A stretch of 64,000 nt of DNA, taken from contig OX419337.1 in the NCBI GenBank assembly GCA_948470475.1, forward strand, positions 20,578,806 through 20,642,805, given 5' to 3'. Of this stretch, positions 25,600 to 38,424 are shown in pieces; the stretch's first letter is position 1, and every line of letters begins with the position of its first letter. Under the pieces are notes generated by a model. That model was not told the DNA's origin. It made no database searches and was given only the letters and a program-made list of their open reading frames with translations. This DNA comes from Galaxea fascicularis (taxonomy: Eukaryota > Cnidaria > Anthozoa > Scleractinia > Euphylliidae). A program made the translations under genes and the position numbers.

Positions 25600-26777
25600 C
25601 TGGTGGCTTTACACGCTTACGCTAATTCAAAATGCAACTCCGCTACCGACAGAGGTGGAGATCTCATCAGAAGCTGTTATTGTATTCTCTCGTGTCTCAC
25701 GGCTTGAATTGTTTCTATGGATACTGCAGACACTTGACACATGACTTATGTGACACGGGAAGCAAACTTGTCTTCTGATAGGTCAATCACTGAAAAGTTT
25801 ACTGACTTTGAAGTGGTTTATGAATTTTGATGGGTTCGAAAGTTGTCGGCGCGCGAAAATGGCTCGCGATTTGTTCGTTTTGCGGCTGTTAAATTATTGG
25901 AAAAGAAGTGTAAAATGTAACCGATGCGAAGCGTTAAAGGCTGAAGAGATGCGGCAATTGAGTTTGAAGAGTAAAGTAAACAGTTCTCAATTCAGTGTAC
26001 CGCGGCATAAATTAGACATTTTAAAAGAACTTCCTTGACGCCAAACAAACCAAGGCAGGTGCATCAGTATTGTGCAACGAGCAGACATCGAACATGCAAC
26101 AAAACAAAAACATGCAATTATCGAAACGTTCATGAATTTCTAAATTAGTCCTTCGCTCTTTGACAAGAATCACAGAGGAGCACACGAATGAGGATTAGAG
26201 CATTTAAGACCAAAACAACAAGGGTATTAGTTTTCCATCAAAACATACAAACTCAACCAAACTAAAACCTTGAGCTTTTGTTAATCATCATCTTTTCCCA
26301 CCTTCTTTTGTTTTCTTTGCTCCACTAAACTCTTCGAAAAACAATTCCGTACGCTTTTCAATAGACACGAGAACAAAGGAGAATTGAAAATTCCGTCGGC
26401 TAATGGTCGTTTTGTAATTTCCAGTTTAAAAAGCTTGCTTGGCATTTTAGCGGAGACAAATAAGTGAAAGATTTGTGTCACGTTTAATTGTGCTTGTAAT
26501 TATGAGCCTAAAATGTAAAGAATTTACATCTAATTTTAATCAGCGAAGAGAGAAGAGTAGATAACTTATAACAAGCTTTCACTCAAAAAGTTTTGCTCGA
26601 CGATTTCATGATCACCAATACGCTTGAAAAAGGAGTCGACTTGTTTTTTGCACAATTAACCTCACTACCAAAAGAATAGTGCGGATTAGTCCTCAACAAT
26701 TTTTATTTGAATGCACAATTAATTCTGTCAAGTGTTACATCATAAACATCCGTCCAAATGCTCCTAGAAACTTCCAA
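25600..26777. other. intergenic stretch
   Basis: Apart from the small frame at 25808-26038, nothing is recognisable. If the SH3 first exon is right, its promoter should lie at 25560-25860. Confidence 0.35.
25808..26038 (+). CDS. possible small ORF, head to head with the SH3 gene
   Basis: A 59-residue reading from the ATG at 25859 (MARDLFVLRL, ending in KELP and a TGA stop) lies about 300 bp upstream of the proposed SH3 first exon, on the other strand. It is basic, with three cysteines, and no domain is recognised. It could be part of an upstream transcript, a first exon, or chance. Confidence 0.2.
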   Translation: MKWFMNFDGFESCRRAKMARDLFVLRLLNYWKRSVKCNRCEALKAEEMRQLSLKSKVNSSQFSVPRHKLDILKELP

Positions 26778-27137
26778 CGTTTACGCAACTACGACGACTA
26801 CGGGAACGAAAACGTCAGTTGAAAATGAAACTTCTCGTTTTTGTTACTCTTTCGTGATCATTCCAACTTGTTCAACTTAAGAAGTGCTGGCGAACTGTCC
26901 AGGGTTTTAATTAGTGTGAACGGTGTTAAAGTAAAGAAAAAGAAAGAAAAATCTGCTGTCATGCGGTCACGTTCAGGTAAAAACCGAAAATTTAGTCATT
27001 TCATGTCGTCGTTTTGCAGATGACAGCAAAGAAATGTACCTAAAGGTAAAACGCACGTGCAGAACTATTGCTTTGTTCACTAAGCCCATTGTTGGGTGGC
27101 GTTCTCGTTGCCGTCGCCGTCGTAGTTGCGTAAACTC
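26778..27137. mobile_element. MITE with TIRs starting GTTTACGCAACTACGACG
   Basis: The left end, GTTTACGCAACTACGACGAC, matches the reverse complement of the right end around CGTCGTAGTTGCGTAAAC, with purine-rich continuation in both arms. About 360 bp with no transposase. It is followed at about 27155-27300 by CCAACA-rich low-complexity sequence. Confidence 0.75.
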
Positions 27138-27299
27138 CCTACTGTTTAGCCCACAACTTGCTGGGTACGCTAGCTGAATCTGAACACGTGTTGGCAGTTG
27201 GAAAAACAACGCCCAATAACCGGCAACAACACCAACCGTTAGTAATTGGCATCGCACTGGCCAACCATTAAAAACAATGTTAACGTTGGACATACCTTG

Positions 27300-28390
27300 G
27301 TAACAATACTGTAAACGAACAAACCTCAAAACATCATAACAAATGAATGATACGATCGCGAAGATGATGCACGCAGGAAACACAAATTAACATTAGCTTT
27401 ATACGGAAAGTTCACAGCATGTTTTTACAGGTGGTATTAAATCGGATTTCAGCGGGATATCAGCGAGTCCCGACAGGTTAAATTTAGATAGTTAATTAAT
27501 CACTAAGTTTAAGGTTAATCAGTAAAGGTTAAGGCCAGAACAAAAGTCCAAGATATTCATGCATACATTTTAGGAAATAAAAAATAACAATTTCTGTGTA
27601 AGAGCAGTTTCTGTCCACTAGTTTCCTTGAGAACTTCATCACCGCAAGAAACTGATCTATTGCTTGACCATAACGGAGATGCAACCTTCTTTGATTTTTA
27701 AGGCAAATCCTTTACTTGTAGTTCTCTTCTAGCTTGTCACAGTCGCAGGCCTAACCCCAACATAAGCAAATAAAAGAAACTGTCTGCATTATTGAGAGAC
27801 CACGGCTCACACATGTAACCTTCGCTATTGACTCTCGATGGATTTTAAAACTTTTACTGCAATTTCAGTTTTAAGCAATAAACATTAACTTTTTCAACTT
27901 ACATACTTCCCTGTTGATCTCTAATTTTGTTACTTGTATAATAATTATACAAGTAATTCTCCCGCTTAGGTGTTTTTTTGTTGAAATCTTCCTACTTAAT
28001 GGTTATCTTTTCGTCTAACCCGCCTCGATTAGATTTTTTGCTATACTGCGGGAGCACTTGGTTAGCTTATTCTATTTTATTTCAATAAATGCTGTTGTTG
28101 TCTAGTAAATAAACACAGATCCAATGTAAAATTCTCTATTACTTATGTATTGAAATAGAAACTTGGGTAATAACTTCTCTGTGTGGGAAAAGCAAAGAGC
28201 GTAACAATGATTGAAGGTTTATCAACGTTTTACCACGCTCGTTCTAAAGTAACAAGCGCTATGGAACACCACATGCAGTGTTTCTAGAAGCCTTGGTGAT
28301 TGGCGCAAATTGGGGTACGAAAACAATGCAAGTCAATTACGGATTGTGTCGGCATTAGAAAAAAACGCCTATAAAGTAAATATTTGTAAC
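27300..28390. other. no recognisable feature
   Basis: AT-rich sequence without a supported exon, promoter or named repeat. Confidence 0.35.
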
Positions 28391-28392
28391 AG

Positions 28393-28569
28393 AATAGGCA
28401 TTTCCGAGTTCATGTCTGCCTCCTCTTCAAAGCGAGTCTAAGTGCGAAGGTTTTGTGATGGTAATTAGTTCTACTTTACATATGAATGAAATCTAATTTT
28501 CATAACAAAAACTTCGCACTTAGACTCGCTTTGAAGAGGAGGCAGACGTGAACTCGGAAATGGCCTATT
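28393..28569. mobile_element. foldback MITE
   Basis: The left arm (TTTCCGAGTTCATGTCTGCC and onward through CAAAGCGAGTCTAAGTGCGAAG) recurs almost perfectly inverted at the right end, up to GGCCTATT. The whole 177 bp folds into one hairpin with a short AT-rich loop. I recognise it as a frequent coral palindrome. Confidence 0.85.
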
Positions 28570-29759
28570 GTTGTCATCCATTTACGCAGAAGTGAGCCGC
28601 TCTGTGAGAAATTCGAAATAATTAAAAACGGCGTCGTTTCTGTTCGAGTGAAAATAAAGAGACAGAGTCAAGAGCTGAAAAAAGAAATGAAATCACAGGG
28701 AACTCACTCCAGTAACTTAATTTTTGGACTTTCCCACAAAAATAGCGATCCAATCGAAAAGAGAATGAATGGTTCCCCGATAGGTTATTAACGATTTCGA
28801 GTATGCAAGATATGCTTTTGGGAAGAAAGAACAGACAGAACCTAAGAAGTCATTGAAGTCGTGAAGCGCCATATAGGGGGAACCACTTAGTGTCTCATTC
28901 CCCTGTTTACTACACAAGAATGGCAAAGAGTCGCAGTAAAAAGGGAGAATTAAGATTTGACTTTACGCTTAAAAGAGAGTAAAAAGTGGAAAAAGAGACA
29001 ATTAAGATTTGATATTATGCTCATTCTGCCGTTGTATTAACCACATCTTTCTTTCCTCAATTACTTACGCATTTTACCCGAAAGTAGCCGCTACCCAAAA
29101 GTTACGGCCAACTTCCTAGCGCACACACACGCCCCCTCCCACCCCCGTTTCCACAATAGCATACTGTTACGCGTATTCTATACACAATGTTCCTCTACAC
29201 TGGGAGGTCGCCTGGGAAGATTCTAGAGTTAAGTCTACTTATCCCAAAAACAAAATTCCTCCTCAAAAAAACACTAATACTTCAAAAGGCACGCACCCCA
29301 AGCCCAGTTTAAGTTAAACGCTTAAATAAAATCGTTCCGGCTCAAAACAGTTTAAGTTATTTATGATAACTTGCTTCAGACAGAACAAAAACAGCGGCAT
29401 GTTTATAGGTTTTAACCAAGTGAGTGCTTATTACCCTGTTTAAAGCGATTGCCCTCTCACGAGGAATTCATTTTCGCCTCATTTCCGAAAGATAACAATA
29501 TAAAAGCTTACAAAATGGCGAATAACTGCAGACCTATCACTCGCGAGATCGGAACCCAGGGTTAAGAAATAATCAAACTTGGACTCAAATATGATGAAAA
29601 CACGAACGCGCCACTTAAACTCCGCGTATTAGATTTCATTTGTATAATCACATGTCACGATTTCGTACCCCCAGACTCTTTTCGTACCCAGTTTCATAGG
29701 TTAGAAATGCACTTCGCCATATGTTAAAGTTTGACCCTTGCAGTGGGAAATTTTAGTGA

Positions 29760-29803
29760 GTGATAATCATACTATTAACAAGTGATAATCATACTATTAA
29801 CAA
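29760..29803 (+). repeat. 22 bp tandem duplication
   Basis: The unit GTGATAATCATACTATTAAC plus AA occurs twice in a row without change, just before a GC-rich patch (GGCGGCCGGCCGGCG). Confidence 0.9.
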
Positions 29804-30339
29804 ATTCCGGCGGCCGGCCGGCGTAAGGCACAGTGAATAACTGTCGACCCGTTCAGCTAAGAGAAAGAAAGTAGATTATTTGTCAAGACACGCTTGTGGT
29901 CTTGGGGCGGCGCAGTCACGGAAGAATGAAAATGAAGAACAGCGCAGAAGCGCATTTAATTGTGAAATTCTGTCTTTGACCTGCTGTAAGTAAAAACCAA
30001 AGCTCTAGAGGAAAGAGCGGCCGGATACGCTTCTTTTAAACAAATAGCCCCACACACTCTGACATGGAATTTACGCAAACTTGCAAAGCATAATAATACA
30101 CTTCATAATCTTCGTATAAATTTTGACTTCTTCAGACTTTCGTCTATCCGATAAATCGGGTGTGCAAAAGGTTAATTTGGGATTGAGAAATCTGAAATAT
30201 TTTGGATATCTCTTGAGAGATGGCAGATCACATGCTGCAGCAACTGTTCGTACTCACACTCATACCAATTTTTCTTGAACAAATCTGTTTAAGGGGGAGG
30301 GCGCAATGACTAGGTTATTCCTATGTGGCGCACTAACCC

Positions 30340-30500
30340 AAGGGCAACACTAGGAGTGGTCACAGCCACCACCACGGTTCGTTACGTCCTTTGTGGCTCT
30401 TTAGCGTCCCACAGAATCAATTATGAAGAGTTGTGAGACGGGGCCTACGGATTATTGTCCCAATCAGAGAAGACCAGGAAGTCTAACCATTTGCAGATGT
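30340..30500 (-). repeat. dispersed repeat copy (family also at 61140-61445)
   Basis: The reverse complement matches 61245-61390: shared blocks are GCAAATGGTTAGACTT, CCCGTCTCACAACTCT, TTAATTCTGTGGGACG and the CGTAACGAACC region. It is a truncated copy adjoining a LINE relic. Confidence 0.75.
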
Positions 30501-30664
30501 CAGTACAGAGGTAAAGTCCAAAACGCCGTCACGTCGTAATAAACAATATCACAAGAAAAGACAAAATATTTCATTTCAGTGTACAGCTGTCCACTGGAAA
30601 CAAAAAAAAAAAAAAAAAAGGAATCACAATTCAATCTCAGGCTTGAATCAGTATCACTGACGGA

Positions 30665-31625
30665 ATAGATGGCGACCCACAGCTTCACATGTACGCAGAC
30701 GATACCACGATTTATGTCTCGGCTCCTACTTTTGATCTGATGGCTTCCAAGTTAAATGAAGTCCTAGCTAGATTATATATATATGGTGTTGTGAGAATTG
30801 TCTCACTTCCCATCCTACCAAGACGGAATATATGTTGCTCAGTGGACGCGGGCAAATAACTGGGCTAAAACAAGCTATTAAGATGAGTGATTATGTTATC
30901 CAGGATGTAGTTTCTACAAGATGCTTAGGTGTCCAGATAGACAACGCTCTTAAATGGGATCATCATGTATCAGAACTAGCGAGGTCGTTTACGCACAAGT
31001 AAAACTTATTTGAATCACTGTACATCCTGCCTAGACAGGCGAGAACTGATTTCTATATTAAATTAGGGTTATTTTGCTCTCTGTTACGTATGGTATGTTG
31101 GTTTGGGGCTGTTGCGGTCAAGTGTTTTTCTCAAACCTGGAATCTATACATGTCAGAGCGGCAAAAATAATATTTAACTTAGATTAGTGTATGCCAAGCA
31201 AGGAGGTTCTTGCCATAGCAAAATGGAATACCTTGGAGACCATGTATGACAAACGATTATTAATTTTAGCGCATCAGGCTTATTATCATCTTTTACCATG
31301 TCCAATGAAATGTCTTTTTGCAAAGTATGTAAGTAGCTATGATTTCAGGAGGAAAATGACCTTTAAGTTACCTAGGCCTAGGACTGATATGATCAAGAAA
31401 TCGACCATCCCCGATGCTCATACAAGTCAATTATTCCGTGGAATGTCATGGAAAACGAAATGAGATCTAGTTGTGACATTGACGCTTTTAAAAAAGTTAC
31501 CCAGGTGTACTTTTAATTCTTACATAAGATTTATTGTGATTAATTAGGAAGTTTAATTAGTTTATTGGTTGTACACGACCACATCAGCTTTGCTGAACTT
31601 TTAATTGTGTTTAAATAAATGCTGC
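30665..31625 (+). pseudogene. LINE (non-LTR) reverse-transcriptase relic
   Basis: The plus strand reads through HMYADDTTIYVS, the YADD catalytic box of a non-LTR reverse transcriptase. Next come, in shifting frames, an MLLSGRG stretch, CLGVQIDNALKWDHH, a YGMLVWG segment, and a C-terminal frame at 31191-31463 containing MYDKRLLILAHQAYYHLLPC. At least two frame breaks and stops interrupt it. The 5' part is missing, and it ends in an AATAAA-containing AT-rich tail near 31615. This is a typical 5'-truncated dead copy of a Jockey/CR1-like LINE. Confidence 0.8.
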
Positions 31626-31635
31626 TACTATTACT

Positions 31636-32246
31636 GTGGGGGGGGGGGGGGCAGGGGGGTCAGAACCTCCCGCCTCCCGTACCCTGCTCTCCCGCTTCCC
31701 GTACCTTTATCTCCCGCCTCCCGCCCTTTTCCGTGCCGCTCCCGTCCCCTGTAAATTGGCAGAGTCGAAACACATCCTACTCATTTAGCTTCACAATTCT
31801 CAAGCATTTCCTTCATTTGAGATCGCCTGCTCGCCTCACCTTTTTGCAATTTGACAGCTTAGTACAGCTTTATACGCGACACATAAGCACTCATGCCGTT
31901 TGACATTTCATGACCTATGACGTAACCACTGTAAACGGGTTTACTATTTAACCGGAAGTAAGCCTGTTTTTCAGCCCAAGCGCAAATTTTCGTTTGCTCG
32001 TTTGCTCAGAAGTCTCAGAAGTGACCGAGAAGACGTTAAATGCAAGTCAAATATATATTGGGTTCTTGTTTTTGAAAGTATTGTAACATATTGTTGAATT
32101 TAAAAAATTAGCGTTTCACATTTCTCTCCAGCTTCCCGTCCTCTTAGAACTCCCGTTTCCCGCCCTTTCCTCTCCCGCCTCCCGTACCCCTCCCGACCCC
32201 TATTCTCCCGGGCTCCCGCCCCCCTGTCTCCCCCCCCCCCCCACAT
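31636..32246. repeat. CTCCCGCC-rich element bounded by G- and C-tracts
   Basis: It begins TGTGG followed by a 13-base G-run and CAGGGGGG, and ends with the inverted counterpart (CCCCCCTGTCT, then a C-run and ACA). Just inside each end are tandem variants of CTCCCGCCTCCCGT (31668-31745 and 32128-32220). The middle is ordinary AT-rich DNA with no coding sequence that I recognise. It sits directly after the LINE relic. Confidence 0.6.
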
Positions 32247-33085
32247 TGCTAAATCGCACCGTGGGCAGTGTACGTCTACCATGTGTAAGGATGGGAAACA
32301 TGAACTGAAAAACACACCGATTCGGCCTGAGTGAGGATTATAATAATTTGCATGAGGCAAAGTTCTGTGGCTTCTTTGCCCTTGAATAAAAACAAATAAA
32401 AATAGGTAGTGTTTTACATTCTAGAAATTCTGTGGTAAAAAGAAACTTGGCATCTATAATAGCAAAGGGTTATTTTTAGGAAATTGGCTAACGGAAAAAT
32501 GTAATTTCCGACGAAACATCGAGTACACAATTCTTAACCGCTGTTTCGGACTGAATGAGCCCGCGCCCACTAGAGGACTGAGTGAGCTGCGGAAATCGTG
32601 GCTACAGAATACCGGCTTTACTCACTTTCTTAACTGACACGGAAAGGTCTAAACACCAAAACAAAATTAAGGCTTAACCTTCAAAACTCGCTAAAAATCT
32701 TAAAAATGCTAATTGGTTGTAAGTAACAACAAAATCTATCAGCGCAGAACAAGATAAATGATGATTAAAACAGCTAATACCGCAAAATATCTCACAAGTC
32801 ATCCATCTTCCCCCAGCCAGATAACCCAACAACCTTTGGTTTGGTCCAAAGCCAGAGATGTTTGAGCGAAAATCTTATCACAGTGGGAAGCTTTTAAATT
32901 TATTATGGAGGATTATTTTTGAGCAATACTAACTAGTTGAACGGACTAATTTTAATTGAAAATTAGTACATGAAAATAAGATTCCCCTTTGAATTCGAAA
33001 AATGCGGAGTTCCATTAACCTCCAGCATTCAATCTATTCACGAACTACTTGGATACTTGTTGACAATGCACTCGATCTTTGGCCC
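32247..33085. other. no recognisable feature
   Basis: No supported exon or named repeat. Confidence 0.35.
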
Positions 33086-33107
33086 CCTCCCCCCCCCCCC
33101 CCCCCTT
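33086..33107 (+). repeat. poly-C tract
   Basis: An almost uninterrupted C-run of about 20 bases within C-rich sequence. Confidence 0.9.
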
Positions 33108-36100
33108 TCTGGGATTTCTCCTATTATTTTTTCCTTATCAAGGTCTGGTCGGATAGGATGACGTAATTTCCCACTAAGCTGAAGATCTAAAGGAATGAAT
33201 CATGAAAGCAATATTCAGCAAGGTGCGCCCTTGACATCACTTCATTTTCAGACTACTTAAAACAAATGCGATTTACGCGGTTTGCCTGAAAAAGTGTTTC
33301 GAATTCTCGCTTTTTAATCGCATTCCCAACTAAACGTTGAGTAGTTATTTCGGATTTTCCTGCGGTCTATAAAACGCGGTTTCCTGAAAGTTTTAGAGAC
33401 ACATTACGGGCACGGAAGAAAATTGTAAAACCGGAAGACCTTTTTTTGGGAATTACATAAAAAATACGTGGGAACATTTTAACCACTAAGTGATACTTAG
33501 CCAGATCCGATTAAAACATGATGCAAAAACAACAGAGCTACCCAAGAAGCCATTATTACGATCGGTAAAAATAATGTATCAGTTAGCAAACTTGAATGGG
33601 TCTCTGTCTTGTTATAATATTACAGGGAATTTGAGCTTCATAAATTTAACCAAAAAAAGTCAGGGGAAGAAAAAGATGATAAAGCTTAGTTTTGTTTTGG
33701 TGTCGATCCCGTGGTGTGCCGCTATGACCGCATATTTTGGTCCATTTGTCGATCTTAAAAAAATGTGAGTCAAGAGTGTCATTGCTTTGAAGAAGAAAGG
33801 CCAATGTGGGGGTTAACAGAAGAAGGGTGAATTAGAAATGTTCCGTATAACTAATGTGTTTATTGAAAAGGGATTTTCAAGCACAATCGTGATTTATTCA
33901 GTATTTTGTTTGTATACGTGTTTAAGCAATAACTTTAAAACGAATTACGATTCCCTGCCGGTAAAGGGGTTTGAGAAAATTGTTACAATACAATCTTACA
34001 ACACTTGTAAAAATAAGTCAAAAGTATTCTGTTTCGACGTCTGCATGAGCCATTGGAAGACTCTCACCTTGCCTATGAAGGGCGTAAAAGAGTTGAGTGT
34101 TCCATTTTCGAGTTTTCCACGAAGCAGCGGAAAAGCCAGATGATAAGGCAGTGGCCCAAGACCTCCCAGTTTGCCTTACTAACTTCTAACAATAGAGCTC
34201 TTTCATGTGAAATCTAAAGTTATGGGCATAAAATTATTGGTAACACGAAATTTTTCTTCACGGAAATCGCTGAAGTAGGGATTTCAACGACGGCCTAACT
34301 AAGGTTAAATATATTTCTATATTCATTAGCGCACTCCAAATGCAAGACTATATGTTCAGGTGTTGAAACGAAACGACAGTGGCATTCAGATGCATTTCAA
34401 AGGCCTTAGTGGAAAGACTTCGAAGCTCAATTTGAAATGCTAGATCACCTGCAATACGGCTTTAACAATCTAAAAAGGTCAATAAGGTCTCTAGTTGGCG
34501 CCTCAAAACATTTTCAACCCTCTTCAAAACATTGAATCGATTCACGGAAAGATAGTTTATTGAGATAATTTTAAAGCTAACGAAATAACTCTCAGTTCGT
34601 TCATTGCTGAAAAAGAGTGAGAGAGAACGCTCAAAACAGGACTAAAAATTGACTGGAAAAATTGACTAGAGATGTTTGCCGTAGAGTTTCAAATTAAACT
34701 TGCATCGCAGCTTAGAATTTCTAGCACATGTCCAAATAGTTGAAGAGACTGCATCTGTTTCACAAGTGCCAAGTGATTCAGTACTAAAATTAAGTTACCA
34801 CTTTGCAAATTTTACCTCGTTCGTGCTCCTCTTTGGCTTTTGACAAACATATCAGAGGGCTACATCTCTTCTATGTCTACTATGGCAAAAGTTTCATTTT
34901 CTTTGGCAAATTATTCACGCTAATGCAGATAACAAAGGCTGAGAAAATAAGAAGTTGAAGTGCTAAATTAAACGAAAACAAAGGTAATTTTGACAGGTCT
35001 TTGCTTAAAAGGACGCAAAAGTTCGATTAAGTGAATTCCGAAGCTATGAGAAGACATTCAGAAATTCTGAGAATGACACAAGCCAAAGCAGAAAAGAACT
35101 GTAGAAAAAAAATTAACCAAGCATAATTAGCAACACTTAATTGGCACTTAATTAATCGTGTTCTTCAAACTGCAAACAAAAATTTACTTATATGAAACGA
35201 ATACAGTCCATATATATCGAAACTGGTCATTTGCAACATAGGTCATACCAACAAACTCAAAACATCCTACAACGTAGTTCGTTCTAGACGACCTATTGAC
35301 ACAACTGGGCCAAAAAAGTCAGATAAAATCCTTATCTTTCAATAAAGGAATCTATTTGATCTGGCAAACATCTTTGCTCTGGTCTGCGTAAAGCGGAAAC
35401 AAAATTATGCAAAAATCCGCCCTAAAATCCTAAAACTGCGGTAAAAAGTAAACAGTGCTTTGACTAACTGGGGACAAGTTTGCAGTTATTGCGTCAAAAA
35501 GTCTGTAGAGGACATGCTTGCAATATTTTAATCAATACAGAGTTATAATACAAGTAATTAGTTTCTGTTCAGCAAGACATGTCAAATTTGTGAAACATAA
35601 TAGCCAAGGATTTGAATTTATTTTCTCGTTCTACTTCAAGAAAACTGAAAATTTTCGGATTTACTGGTGGAATGAACCAAGTTAAAAAATGTTACGCGAC
35701 CAAAAAAAATATCGATCGTTTTTTCAGAGCACTTCAGCCAAAAAGCAAGTTAATATGATAAACATTTTCTTTATCTGTCTGTTCAAGACCTGCAAACAGA
35801 CTGTTTTGTCGTGCGTCCCGGTTTCCAATACCGCTGAATGTCTCTTAATCCTTTGAGTGTAAAGAATTAAGTGACTTAATACGAGTCGAGGTTGGGACGC
35901 GTTCAAACGTAAAGACAACTGAGAGAGTGTTATTCAGTTCCCAGCATGAAAATAAGTCAACGGAGCAAAAAGTTACATCTTCCCCGATCTTAAAGGCAGT
36001 GTTAAATGTGCTGATATAAAATCTGAAACACCACAAGGTTTTTCCGCTTTTGCACGTCAGAAGCATCCGTGTTTGCTTTGTAAAGTAAACTTCCATAGCA

Positions 36101-36700
36101 TCTCTAACTAATACGAAACTTTGTCCATACCGAGATAAGTCCTGCATAGTTCATAACGTTTTTATAATCAAATGGCAGTCGTGGGTTCACTGTCAAGCTC
36201 AAATTAACTACATTTGTACATATTTCAACAACCGCCGTGTTATTTAGAGCTATTTTAATAGGCATTGACATTCAGACAAACGGGTTATAAACAAACTCCA
36301 GAGATAAATCGAGACCGAGTTCGATGTAGGTAGGATTTTACGCTCCACTGCACGACCCATGCTTAATCACTATTAAACAGCCCGTTGTCCAGAAAATGCT
36401 TGTTTTTACTACATTTTGTTTGGAGACGTTGAAAATTAGATATCTTGACAATTAAAGTACCTTGAAGACGGCTGGGAGAACAGAATCACAAAGTTTATGA
36501 TCAGAATACAACTATGACTTAACAGTCTACTTGAAAACGATGATTCATCAAATAAATTAAACCTACACATAACCCAAATTTAAACTGCGGTGCGATCAAA
36601 CTTCCAAAATAGGTTGCGGATGGACATACCATAAAATCTGTTAGATTTTACGCTGTGGAATTCTCAGGAAATTAACGCTTATTAAAGTTCCTACCTTTAT
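33108..36700. other. long stretch without a supported gene
   Basis: Open frames at 33490-33768, 33838-34143 (plus) and 36147-35845 (minus) are 90-101 codons long but show no domain, and I could not place them in a spliced model. The rest is AT-rich and featureless. Confidence 0.3.
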
Positions 36701-36709
36701 ATTTCCCAG

Positions 36710-36918
36710 CTGCGGATGGCTTCCTCCCAACGATTGATGGACAAAAGAAGGCCATTTTGCGGGATTTTTTTAACGAACAATTCTCAACGCCGATTGGAAG
36801 ATACTCTTGTCCCAAGTGTCTCCAGTTTACTTCACAATCTTTTAAAACATGTGGTTTTCTAATCAAACTTCCATCAGCCGCAGAGTTTAACGAAGGATTT
36901 TCAAATTTATCTTGGGCC
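36710..36918 (+). CDS. possible terminal exon, unknown protein
   Basis: After the acceptor-like TTTATATTTCCCAG, a plus frame stays open for about 69 codons to TAA. It includes ADGFLPTIDGQKKAILRDFF and a CPKC pair followed by TCGF, so it could be part of a small zinc-binding fold. I find no matching upstream exon and no family. A chance frame of this length is possible. Confidence 0.25.
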
Positions 36919-37183
36919 TAACAAAATCGAAAACAGACAAGAACGTCTCAACATCTAGCGGGAATGTTTGTAATCATGCAAAACGTGCCTTTTGGCAGGA
37001 TTTGAATTCGCGATACAGTAAGCGATAGAAATCCCATTAACAATGTGACTATAGTTTCTTGTCAAAACACGCCATTTTGCTGATAGCCTTAGGCTAGCAC
37101 GTCTATGATCTTCAGCACCAAAAGCACTTACTTTGACATGGGCAGGAGATAAGTAAAATTGAAAATAAAGTCAATTACCAACC

Positions 37184-37507
37184 TTGAAATTTGAGTCTGT
37201 GATTGCCCCTCGCTACGTTTACTTTGCGATCTTCGGAACACCGAACCGATCGCCAACAAGTGGACATCTCATTTGCATTAAATACCCAAAAAGACGTCAA
37301 ACCTCTCCACATACATACGCGGTTCACATTACACTTGATCTAACGCGATACGTCGATCGTTTCCGGCAAAGATTCACTGCTCTGAAAAGACGTTCGACTG
37401 GTTGCCAATCAACAGGTGACCCCAAAGCGATCCTAGACAATACCTGTCAATATACAATAGGCTGCGAGTTGATAACTAATTTTATTACCTGTCGGGAGAG
37501 TTGGTAA
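37184..37507 (+). CDS. possible internal exon, unknown protein
   Basis: An open frame of about 105 codons that contains a consensus donor (GTTG before GTAAGT at 37503) close to its end. No domain is recognised, no start is evident, and no partner exons are found. Weak candidate. Confidence 0.15.
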   Translation: MKFESVIAPRYVYFAIFGTPNRSPTSGHLICIKYPKRRQTSPHTYAVHITLDLTRYVDRFRQRFTALKRRSTGCQSTGDPKAILDNTCQYTIGCELITNFITCRESW

Positions 37508-37509
37508 GT

Positions 37510-38424
37510 CACTTATTACCTTCTACCGCTCCAGTTCGGTGACGCAAGTGAGATATAAGTTGAGCGATGTTACTTGTAATACACTTCTTAAGAATTTCTT
37601 CGCCTTCGGTCCAAGAGAAAAAAAATGTTTTCTTTTCTTTGATTACTTTAGAAATAAGAAGAGGATAAAGTCTCAAATCAAATCTGATAATGTGATGGAG
37701 GATTCCTGTGCGATTAGGAGTGAATCGTGATTAATCCCATCGATTGTATACATGAATTCGCATTCTATTATAATCGTCCACAAGGATCCGAACACCAGGG
37801 TATTGCACGCCTTTCTTGTCCACATTCGGGGAAGAGGGGTTGGGATCGGGACTTAACTGAGTTGTGTTTTGGGCCTCCTAGTTATGGAAATTATGAAGTT
37901 TTTGATGAAGGAAGGAGAACTTCAGTTTAAAAGAATTTCTCTCTATTCTTTAGACATGGAAAATAACCGAAGCAAAATTCCATTGTGATTGACACCTGCA
38001 AAGACGAAAATATCGGAACCCACAACAGGTAGATAGATACCCTCCCCCTCCCCCCTTTTAAGAACTCCCGTTCCTCGCTTCCCATTCCTCTCATGCCCTC
38101 TGCTCTACTGGACCCCCCCCTTCCCGCCTCCTCCTGTTCCCACCCCCCTCCAGCCCCTTCCAGCCTTCCAGGGTAAGAATTCCATTTTTTTCTTTATCCT
38201 CCTTTGAATTGAAGAACCCGAAAGCACGTACGCTCCCGACTAAAGAATCCGAGGGAGCCCTACCCATGCCCCGTGATTCCTGAAAGTAAGGGCGAGAAGC
38301 AGGAGAACGATTTACTGGGCGTAAAAGCGAGTGCAACTTGTTATCATTCCATTTCGATATTAGGCCAGAAGGGAGCATCTCCTCTGTTTTCTCTGATATC
38401 CTCTTAACAACTTCTCGCCTATGA
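37510..38424. other. non-coding stretch with C-rich tract
   Basis: C-rich, pyrimidine-rich sequence at 38040-38160 resembles the CTCCCG repeats near 31.7 and 32.2 kb. No exon is supported. Confidence 0.35.

Noticed and set aside
26973..27383. 136-residue minus frame
   Set aside because: It runs across the end of a MITE and adjoining CCAACA-rich repeat. The Arg-rich middle comes from the MITE's GTCGCCGTCG sequence.
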